64,000 nt of DNA. Origin: Moraxellaceae bacterium. Lineage in GTDB: Bacteria > Pseudomonadota > Gammaproteobacteria > Pseudomonadales > Moraxellaceae. Position 1 is the stretch's first letter. The number at the start of each line of letters is the position of its first letter. The position numbers and the translations under genes were made by a program. The DNA is taken from NCBI GenBank assembly GCA_030680295.1, contig JAUXVU010000001.1, positions 82,220 to 146,219 on the forward strand. The letters run 5' to 3'. The notes under the pieces are model-generated. The model was not told the DNA's origin and did no database searches. It saw nothing but the letters and a program-made list of their open reading frames with translations. Shown in pieces: positions 57,825-64,000 of the stretch.

Positions 57825-60491
57825 TTATGCTGTTGCTGCGTTGGGCTGATCGGGATTGATTTGCCAGGCTACTCGCGCCTTCAACACATCATCTAAACTC
57901 ACATCACCAGCCTGCTGCAAAGCCACCATGGTGGCATAAGCAATTTGTTTGGCATTCACACCAAAGTGCTGACGCAAAGCCTCACGACTATCTGATCGAC
58001 CAAAGCCATCAGTACCTAACACCACATATGGCCTATCCGCAGGTATAAACGCGCGTACTTGGTCTGCATGCACTTTCATATAGTCGGTGGCCGCCACGAT
58101 AGGGCCCTTGGTCTTGGCCAATTGCTGGGTAATCCAACTCACTTTGGCTTTTTTATCTGGATTTAATAAATTCCAATGCTCCGCGGCTAAACCGTCACGG
58201 CGCAATTCGGTAAAGCTGGTCGCACTCCATACCGCTGCACGCACATTCATGTCTTTTAACAGCTCTGCGGCCGCCTCGACTTCACGCAAGATCGCACCAC
58301 CACCCAGTAATTGCACTTCAGGCGACTTTGACTTGGCCCGAGCGGCAGGCTTCAGGCAATACAGCCCTTTGCGCACACCTTCCTCGCAGCCTTTTGGCAT
58401 TTCCGGATGCGGGTAGTTTTCATTCATCACCGTCAGGTAGTAATACACATCCTCTTGTTCAGCAAACATGCGACGCAGACCGTCTTGCACAATAATCGCC
58501 ACTTCGTGGGCATACGTCGGGTCATAGGAAATGCAATTGGGAATGGTGGATGACAACACATGGGAATGCCCATCTTCGTGCTGCAAACCTTCACCATTGA
58601 GCGTGGTACGTCCTGACGTCGCGCCAATCAAGAAGCCCCGAGTACGGCTATCACCCGCCGCCCACGCCAAGTCACCCACACGCTGAAAGCCAAACATGGA
58701 GTAGTACAAATAAAACGGCACCAGTGGTTTGTTATGAATGCTGTAAGAAGTGCCACAGGCAATCCATGCACTCATGGCGCCCGCTTCATTAATGCCTTCT
58801 TCCAGAATTTGTCCCTTCACATCCTCGCGATAGAACATCAGTTGGCCAGCATCTTCCGGCTCATATAACTGCCCGACATTGGAATAAATACCCAGCTGAC
58901 GGAACATACCTTCCATGCCAAATGTACGTGCCTCATCGGGCACAATCGGCACAATACGTTCGCCTAAGCCGTCCACTTTTAACAACACGCCCATTAAACG
59001 CACCAGCGCCATAGTGGTCGAAATCGGACGCTCAGAGCCTGAGGTAATCGTGTTTAGCTTGGCTAAATCGGGAATGGGTAAGGTTTCGCTTTTAATACGT
59101 CGTTGTGGCAAAAAGCCACCCAGCTTTTCACGACGCTCACGCAGATACTTTAATTCAGGGCTGTTTTCATCCGGACGATAAAATGGCAATTCGGCTAACT
59201 GCTCATCGGTAAACGGCATATCAAATCGGTCACGGAATCGGCGCAATGACTCCAAATCCAGCGCTTTCATTTGGTGAGTTTTGTTGGCCGCTTCACCCGC
59301 ACCAGTGGCATAACCTTTGACCGTTTTAGCTAAAATCACAACCGGCTGACCTTTGGTGGCCATCGCCTCAGCATAGGCGGCATAAACCTTAAATGGGTCG
59401 TGACCACCACGATCTAACGCGGCAATTTCTTCATCACTTAAGTCTTTAACTAACTCAGCAAGTTCTGGGTACTTGCCAAAGAATTTTTCACGCGTATAGG
59501 CGCCACCACGGTTTTTAAACGCCTGATACTCACCGTCAACTGCTTCGGCCATACGCTGACGCAAAGCGCCAGTCTCATCTTGTGCTAGTAGCGGATCCCA
59601 CTTCTTACCCCAAATAACTTTAATGACTTTCCAGCCCGCACCTCTAAATACTGATTCGAGCTCTTGGATGATTTTGCCATTGCCACGCACTGGGCCATCT
59701 AAACGTTGAAGGTTGCAGTTAATGACAAAAATGAGGTTGTCTAACTTTTCCCGGCCTGCCAAGGCAATCGCACCCAAAGACTCTGGCTCATCCATCTCGC
59801 CATCGCCTAAATAGGCCCACACCTTACGGCCCTGATCTGGTAACAAACCACGGTTTACCAAGTACTTCATGACATGTGCTTGGTAAATCGACATGATAGG
59901 ACCAAGCCCCATGGACACTGTAGGGAACTGCCAATAATCCGGCATCAACCAAGGATGCGGGTAACTCGATAAACCTTTACCAGCCACTTCACGACGGAAG
60001 TTGGCTAACTGCTCTTCGGTCAGGCGCCCTTCTAAGAATGAACGCGCGTAAATGCCCGGTGCGGAGTGACCTTGGTAATAAATTAAGTCACCCAAGTGTT
60101 CGTCATTAGGGGCGCGGAAAAAATGGTTAAAACCAACATCGTATAAAGTCGCTGAAGAAGCAAATGTCGCAATATGACCGCCTAGCTCGTCATCATTTTG
60201 ATTAGCTCGCATAACGATTGCCAAAGCATTCCAACGAATCAAAGAACGTAAGCGCCATTCTAGGTTAGGGTCGCCCGGCATCATTGGCTCATGTTCGCGC
60301 GCAATCGTATTCACATAAGGCGTACTTAAGCGATCTATAGCAACACCTAAGCGCGCTGCATCGGCATTAAGCCACTGCAGTAGTTGTCGCGCGCGTTCCG
60401 GCGAGCCGTGCTCTACAACAGATGCAAACGCGTCCAACCACTCTTGCGTTTCTGCATGATCGGAATCACCGTAATGACGCGGACTTGCCAT
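57825..60491 (-). CDS. aceE: Pyruvate dehydrogenase E1, homodimeric type
   Basis: Thiamin-diphosphate decarboxylase of the PDH complex, 888 residues, the usual length of gammaproteobacterial AceE. Landmarks are RWNALAIVMRANQ, GHSAPGIYARSFLEGRL, the ThDP motif WAYLGDGEMDEPESLGA to NLIFVINCNLQRLDGPVRGN, and the C-terminal part with VLGTDGFGRSDSREALR. The ATG at 60491 has AAAGGTGG five bases upstream; a GTG at 60500 is less likely. It heads the aceE-aceF operon. No pdhR regulator gene is seen next to it. Confidence 0.97.
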   Translation of the reverse strand: MASPRHYGDSDHAETQEWLDAFASVVEHGSPERARQLLQWLNADAARLGVAIDRLSTPYVNTIAREHEPMMPGDPNLEWRLRSLIRWNALAIVMRANQNDDELGGHIATFASSATLYDVGFNHFFRAPNDEHLGDLIYYQGHSAPGIYARSFLEGRLTEEQLANFRREVAGKGLSSYPHPWLMPDYWQFPTVSMGLGPIMSIYQAHVMKYLVNRGLLPDQGRKVWAYLGDGEMDEPESLGAIALAGREKLDNLIFVINCNLQRLDGPVRGNGKIIQELESVFRGAGWKVIKVIWGKKWDPLLAQDETGALRQRMAEAVDGEYQAFKNRGGAYTREKFFGKYPELAELVKDLSDEEIAALDRGGHDPFKVYAAYAEAMATKGQPVVILAKTVKGYATGAGEAANKTHQMKALDLESLRRFRDRFDMPFTDEQLAELPFYRPDENSPELKYLRERREKLGGFLPQRRIKSETLPIPDLAKLNTITSGSERPISTTMALVRLMGVLLKVDGLGERIVPIVPDEARTFGMEGMFRQLGIYSNVGQLYEPEDAGQLMFYREDVKGQILEEGINEAGAMSAWIACGTSYSIHNKPLVPFYLYYSMFGFQRVGDLAWAAGDSRTRGFLIGATSGRTTLNGEGLQHEDGHSHVLSSTIPNCISYDPTYAHEVAIIVQDGLRRMFAEQEDVYYYLTVMNENYPHPEMPKGCEEGVRKGLYCLKPAARAKSKSPEVQLLGGGAILREVEAAAELLKDMNVRAAVWSATSFTELRRDGLAAEHWNLLNPDKKAKVSWITQQLAKTKGPIVAATDYMKVHADQVRAFIPADRPYVVLGTDGFGRSDSREALRQHFGVNAKQIAYATMVALQQAGDVSLDDVLKARVAWQINPDQPNAATA

Positions 60492-60525
60492 ACTTTCCAC
60501 CTTTAAATAATTTGTGACTAATCAG

Positions 60526-61461
60526 TCACTCCAATCTTCTCATGCCAGCCTGCTCTCGCCAAGGCTTTAGCTGCAGACAAAGCTCAGGAAGTGCAGCCAA
60601 TAGCGACAGTCCAGGGCGCGTTAAGTCTTTATCATTCACAGCCAAAATAGCGCCAGTTTGCACCGCAGGTAAATGCTTAAAGCGAGACCAAAACTGTTGC
60701 GCCGATGAGTGGCCATGTTGCGACACTAAAATTACATCTGGACGCTCACGCAAAATAGCCTCCACACTCATCACTGGCGCAGCAATAGGTGACTTGGGTA
60801 CAATCGAGTCAGCACCACATAACGCCATCGCCTGGCTCACCAAATGATCAGGCGACAACGTATAAAGCGGGGTTTGCCACACTTGATAAAACGCTCTTAA
60901 TCGTGGTCCTGTTGCATACTGTTTACGTTGTGCGTTTAAGTTTTGTGTCAATTGCTGGGCTTGTTTGTTGGCCTCTCTCTCTCGATTAGCTAGCTTGCCT
61001 AACCAACGCAAACGCTCTGGAATGTCTTCAAGTTGTTTAGGTGAGATCGTCAGTACGGGGATGCCTAGCTGCTTGACCCGCTGAAGCTGCTGCGGAGACA
61101 TGCCATCGGGCCAATAGACAATTAAGTCAGGCTTTACACGGCGAAGATATTCTTCATTAATTTGTCCTGGCTGGCCGACAATGGCATAGCCCTTCACGCT
61201 TTTTAAACGACGGCTTGGGTTGTCATAATCATCATGAACGCCCACGATACGTTTGCTAGCCCCAATGGCTTCGACCATGTCGACAAGATGAGGCCCTAGC
61301 ACAACCCAGCGACTTGGTTGTGCCGCTGAATTCGACCAAGACACCCCTGCATCATCTTGCCATGAGCCAGCTTGTGCACTAGCTACTACAGCCGCGATCA
61401 GCAGTGCAAAGGCTGTTAAAAACCTGGCCACAACGTCTTTAATGCTAGGAACACCATCCAT
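60526..61461 (-). CDS. BtuF-like periplasmic binding protein (helical-backbone metal receptor)
   Basis: A 311-residue exported protein. Signal peptide about 10-32 (FLTAFALLIAAVVASAQA). The BtuF/FhuD-type fold is visible: RWVVLGPHLVDMVEAIGASKRIVGVHD in the N-lobe, VKPDLIVYWPDGM, a long backbone helix (GKLANREREANKQAQQLTQNL), and the C-lobe LVSQAMALCGADSI with RPDVILVSQ. Cobalamin or heme/iron-chelate is the usual ligand class. B12 is favoured by the nearby btuB-adenosyltransferase unit. No ABC permease or ATPase gene adjoins it. The M1 start overlaps the ampE end by 46 bases with no clear ribosome site; a GTG near 61434 is an alternative. Confidence 0.72.
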   Translation of the reverse strand: MDGVPSIKDVVARFLTAFALLIAAVVASAQAGSWQDDAGVSWSNSAAQPSRWVVLGPHLVDMVEAIGASKRIVGVHDDYDNPSRRLKSVKGYAIVGQPGQINEEYLRRVKPDLIVYWPDGMSPQQLQRVKQLGIPVLTISPKQLEDIPERLRWLGKLANREREANKQAQQLTQNLNAQRKQYATGPRLRAFYQVWQTPLYTLSPDHLVSQAMALCGADSIVPKSPIAAPVMSVEAILRERPDVILVSQHGHSSAQQFWSRFKHLPAVQTGAILAVNDKDLTRPGLSLLAALPELCLQLKPWREQAGMRRLE

Positions 61462-62306
61462 ACTATAAGTGAACGCTGAATTAGCGCCTGAACACGTGTC
61501 AAACTGGCTGTTAGGTTGAGGTGCGCTGATTCAATGTCGTCATCCAAACCTTCTGGCTCAGCTGCTTGTGCAGCAACATCAATCAGCTCATGACCATTGG
61601 CATCAGACTTCAACAACTGCTCTCGAATGACCGCCCAAGTTGCCGTAAAGTTACCCGCCAAAGCAAAACTTATGGACAATAATCGCGTGGGAATCCAGTC
61701 CGCGATATGCAGCCATGACAAAGCGATTTGACGCGCCTCTTCACGCGCATGACCTACCATCAATCGCAGCAAGTAGTAACCTAGCGCAGCAACAGGGCCC
61801 GCTAACAAAAACCAAAACAGCGGTGAAAATAACTCATGCAAACTTTCACGTAACAAAAATGTTCGTGCCTGATGCAGCTCAGCATCTAGCGTCACTTCAT
61901 CCGTAACCCAGTCATGTTGATCATCGATAACAGAGGTAGACAGATGCTCTATATCGCACTTATCACCATCTTCTTCGGATGCAGCATACTGGCGCTGCCA
62001 CATCATGGCAAAGCGCTCCAGTGCACGTGGCAATGAGACATCGCTAAAAACAATTACTAGCACAATCGCCGCCGGCAGGAAAACCAATAGACTCAGACCT
62101 ACTTCACGCAAACCTTGAATCAGCACTAACAACACCAACATAGGTAACACAATCACTAAGGCCAAACGAACAGGCGCTGGCAGTGCTGCTGGCAAGGACT
62201 CCATGAGTCGCAGCCACGACTGCCCCGGTTGCGATAAGAGGCGACGCCAATCATCAGGCATTGCAAAATAGGCAGCGAGGGCGATCAACGCCAATAACAG
62301 GGTCAT
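61416..62306 (-). CDS. ampE: AmpE-family inner-membrane protein
   Basis: A 296-residue polytopic membrane protein with segments at about 1-18, 48-66, 70-88, 163-185 and the C-terminus (SLIVWMVFLALKTLW). It matches AmpE by start (MTLLLALIALAAYFAMPDDWRRLL) and by FAMMWQRQYAASEE. Position right after ampD supports it. In E. coli and Pseudomonas ampDE is linked to AmpC beta-lactamase regulation, though AmpE's own activity is unclear. AAAGGAG precedes the ATG at 62306; the frame upstream overlaps ampD. Confidence 0.87.
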   Translation of the reverse strand: MTLLLALIALAAYFAMPDDWRRLLSQPGQSWLRLMESLPAALPAPVRLALVIVLPMLVLLVLIQGLREVGLSLLVFLPAAIVLVIVFSDVSLPRALERFAMMWQRQYAASEEDGDKCDIEHLSTSVIDDQHDWVTDEVTLDAELHQARTFLLRESLHELFSPLFWFLLAGPVAALGYYLLRLMVGHAREEARQIALSWLHIADWIPTRLLSISFALAGNFTATWAVIREQLLKSDANGHELIDVAAQAAEPEGLDDDIESAHLNLTASLTRVQALIQRSLIVWMVFLALKTLWPGF

Positions 62307-62319
62307 TGCGGTACTCCTT

Positions 62320-62856
62320 TCAACAATTCTGCGACAGTGCTCGCCAATCAAATGTCGGACCTGGATCCGTCTTACGCCCAGGCGCGATATCACTATGCCC
62401 AACTACATGACCTTGTGTACTAGGATAAGCCCGCCACAAGATCGGTAATACTTCATTTAACCTAGTGTACTGTACTGGCTCATAAGGTAGGTCATCACAG
62501 CCTTCAAGCTCAATACCAATTGAGTAATCATTGCAATTATCACGGCCAGCATAAGACGACCTGCCGGCATGCCAGGCACGCTTATCGAACGCAACGAACT
62601 GAATCACTTCGCCATCACGCCGAATCAATAAATGGCTAGATACTTCCAACTGATAAACTTCAGCAAAATAGGGATGATCTGAGGCTTGAAGCTGATTTAA
62701 AAATAGCTGCTCAATATAAGGGCCACCAAATTGGCCAGGCGGCAAACTAATGTTATGAATCACAATTAAGCTGATGTCAGGTGTAGGTCGGTCACCAAAA
62801 TTGGGCGAGTCAACTCGTCTTGCACCCAGTAACCAATGATCGGCACCTAATTGCAT
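62320..62856 (-). CDS. ampD: 1,6-anhydro-N-acetylmuramyl-L-alanine amidase AmpD
   Basis: Cytoplasmic zinc amidase that removes the stem peptide from anhydromuropeptides imported by AmpG, thereby lowering the AmpR inducer. The 178 residues show the family zinc ligands: His in LIVIHNISLPPGQFGG, His in VVGHSDIAPGRKTDPGP and the Asp of the same block, plus HAGRSSYAGRDNCNDYSIGIELEG. It is about 185 residues in related species. Divergent from nadC, with ampE next; ampD-nadC adjacency is common in gammaproteobacteria. Confidence 0.95.
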   Translation of the reverse strand: MQLGADHWLLGARRVDSPNFGDRPTPDISLIVIHNISLPPGQFGGPYIEQLFLNQLQASDHPYFAEVYQLEVSSHLLIRRDGEVIQFVAFDKRAWHAGRSSYAGRDNCNDYSIGIELEGCDDLPYEPVQYTRLNEVLPILWRAYPSTQGHVVGHSDIAPGRKTDPGPTFDWRALSQNC

Positions 62857-62946
62857 TTTTTCGTCTGTGAGCTAGGGAATAAAAACAACATTGCAAAATC
62901 CTCGTATACTGCGCGGCATTACATGTTGACCCGTTATGGATGCTCT

Positions 62947-63786
62947 ATGAACTCTGATTTACTCAAGGCTGCTTTAGCTGCCAACGTTACCGCAGCGCTT
63001 GTTGAAGATATTGGCTCGGGTGATATCACAGCGCAACTAATTCCCGCTGAAAAGCAGGCAAAAGCTCGAATTATCACCCGCGACCCAATGATCCTTGCTG
63101 GCAAGCTTTGGTTTGATGCCTGCTTTATGGCCGTAGACCCTAGTGTCAACATTGAATGGCAGGCCGAAGAAGGACAATTAGTTGCTGCGGGTAGCACCCT
63201 AGTTGAAATCACTGGCAGTGCGCGTAGTTTGCTGACCTCAGAGCGCCCTGCACTTAACTTCTTGCAAACACTATCAGCTACCGCCACACAAACTCGGGCA
63301 CTGGTTGCGCAATTGGCTAATACCAACGCGAAACTTTTAGACACTCGTAAAACCTTACCGGGACTGCGTGTGGCACAGAAGTACGCGGTGTTAGTGGGTG
63401 GCGGACATAACCACCGCATGGGCCTATTTGATGCTTACCTCATTAAAGAAAACCACATCATGGCAGCTGGGTCTATTGCCGCAGCGATTAGTCAGGCTCG
63501 TCAAAATGCGCCAGACCGCATGGTAGAGGTAGAAGTGGAGTCATTAACTGAGTTAGGTCAGGCCATTGATGCTGGGGCTGATCGCATCATGCTTGATAAT
63601 TTCAGCCTAGAGCAAATGCGCGAGGCAGTCACTATTAATCAAGGTCGTGCAGAGCTTGAAGCATCGGGTGGCGTTAACCATGAAACCATTCGCCAAATTG
63701 CCGAGACTGGCGTGGACTACATCTCGGTAGGAACCATCACTAAAGATATCCGCGCGATTGATCTGTCGATGCGCTTAATTGATTAG
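62947..63786 (+). CDS. nadC: Quinolinate phosphoribosyltransferase NadC
   Basis: Makes nicotinate mononucleotide from quinolinate and PRPP in de novo NAD synthesis. The 279 residues show VEDIGSGDITAQLIP at the start. The active-site motifs follow: ERPALNFLQTLSATAT, DTRKTLPGLRVAQKYAVLVGGGHNHRMGL, and KENHIMAAG, then IMLDNF and ASGGVNHETIRQIAETGVDYISVG. I choose the ATG at 62947; the frame opens as far as 62851 but that part is not family-like and overlaps ampD. A strong terminator follows. Confidence 0.96.
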   Translation: MNSDLLKAALAANVTAALVEDIGSGDITAQLIPAEKQAKARIITRDPMILAGKLWFDACFMAVDPSVNIEWQAEEGQLVAAGSTLVEITGSARSLLTSERPALNFLQTLSATATQTRALVAQLANTNAKLLDTRKTLPGLRVAQKYAVLVGGGHNHRMGLFDAYLIKENHIMAAGSIAAAISQARQNAPDRMVEVEVESLTELGQAIDAGADRIMLDNFSLEQMREAVTINQGRAELEASGGVNHETIRQIAETGVDYISVGTITKDIRAIDLSMRLID

Positions 63787-63804
63787 GCTAAGCAATACGC
63801 ACTA

Positions 63805-63834
63805 AGGCCACTCTTCATGAGTGGCTTTTTTTTT
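63805..63834 (+). terminator. Intrinsic terminator of nadC
   Basis: Stem GCCACTC (63807-63813), loop TTCAT, GAGTGGC (63819-63825), followed by nine T. Confidence 0.93.
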
Positions 63835-63869
63835 GCCCGCAAAGCATATTCCCCAAATACCGCGCAAAC

Positions 63870-63900
63870 AAAAACCCCCCGCCGGGTCACGGCAGGGGGT
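63870..63900 (-). terminator. Terminator of the rRNA operon
   Basis: On the minus strand ACCCCCTGCCG pairs with CGGCGGGGGGT around a TGACC loop and is followed by UUUU (63870-63873 read as A on plus). It lies directly after the 5S gene. There is one mismatch/bulge in the GC-rich stem. Confidence 0.85.
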
Positions 63901-63911
63901 CGTTGTATTAG

Positions 63912-64000
63912 GTGCTTGGCAATGTCCTACTTTCACATGGCTAATGCCACACTATCATCGGCGCTGAGTGGTTTCACTACTGAGTTCGGGAAGGGATCAG
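63912..64000 (-). rRNA. rrf: 5S ribosomal RNA (3' part, cut by window end)
   Basis: The reverse complement carries conserved 5S blocks: CCCGAACTCAGTAGTGAAAC, then CGCCGATGATAGTGTGGC, and the 3' end TAGGACATTGCCAAGC. About 89 of the usual 115-120 nucleotides are present; the 5' end lies beyond the window. This is the distal end of an rRNA operon on the minus strand. Confidence 0.95.

Overview
This window is a chromosomal segment of a gammaproteobacterium, most likely of the Pseudomonadales (a Moraxellaceae or Pseudomonadaceae relative). The evidence is gene order and gene content. pyrG-kdsA-eno-ftsB-ispD, cysM-(exonuclease)-rlmD-relA-mazG facing a GacS/BarA-type kinase, holD-rimI close to prfC, ampE-ampD opposite nadC, and olsB-olsA are arrangements I know from that order. 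An AlkK-like acyl-CoA synthetase, an OprO/OprP-type porin and a DUF1302/DUF1329 cluster fit the same lineage. Base composition looks moderate (about half GC by eye) and even, and I see no insertion sequence, prophage, CRISPR array or integron. The species cannot be fixed from the sequence alone.

Layout. 0-4.4 kb (minus): ispD (partial), ftsB, eno, kdsA, pyrG. 4.5-6.9 kb: a phosphate-selective-type porin behind a tandem Pho box, and a small divergent outer-membrane barrel protein. 6.9-13.1 kb (minus): cysM, a 3'-5' exonuclease, rlmD, relA, mazG, partly joined by ATGA overlaps, with a hybrid sensor kinase divergent at 13.3 kb. 15.5-24.2 kb: a 3-hydroxyacyl-CoA-dehydrogenase-like SDR, dGTPase, beta-carbonic anhydrase, an OmpA-type lipoprotein, SirB2 and DUF1289 proteins, tRNA-Leu(UAG), an Old Yellow Enzyme homologue, ornithine-lipid acyltransferases and a TSUP permease. 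24.2-30.9 kb: ppc, a tiny repetitive acidic lipoprotein, a YchJ-like protein, thiolase and a stand-alone FMN glutamate-synthase-domain protein. 30.9-37.7 kb (minus): a tightly packed run leuA-holD-rimI-prfC-DUF3298 lipoprotein-tatD-patatin. 37.9-46.8 kb: an unrecognised 233-residue protein, groESL behind a sigma-32-type promoter, an AmpG-type permease, a FadL-type porin, an amidase and an AlkK-like acyl-CoA synthetase. 46.9-53.5 kb (minus): a four-gene envelope operon, DUF1302 barrel - DUF1329 - YCF48-like propeller - RND/MMPL permease. 53.6-56.5 kb: a cobalamin riboswitch, btuB and a PduO-type adenosyltransferase. 56.5-63.8 kb: aceF, aceE, a BtuF-like binding protein, ampE, ampD and nadC. The window ends inside a 5S rRNA gene on the minus strand, the distal end of an rRNA operon.

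How the parts fit. Much is housekeeping: glycolysis, PDH and anaplerosis; translation; the stringent response; peptidoglycan recycling through AmpG, AmpD and AmpE. A second theme is hydrophobic substrates and lipids: FadL, AlkK-like ligase, thiolase, HSD10-like dehydrogenase, OYE, OlsBA and patatin. A third is vitamin B12: riboswitch, btuB, adenosyltransferase and, 4 kb away, a BtuF-like protein with no BtuCD beside it.

The best candidate for an under-described system is the four-gene DUF1302/DUF1329/YCF48/RND operon. It has predicted parts for the outer membrane, periplasm and inner membrane, and sits behind a perfect 26-bp palindrome and a long imperfect inverted repeat. Other items worth attention are a terminator-like hairpin just before the unrecognised 37.9-kb gene, a divergent HolD with a long Pro/Ala-rich insert, and a 68-residue lipoprotein built from Glu-Ala-Val repeats.
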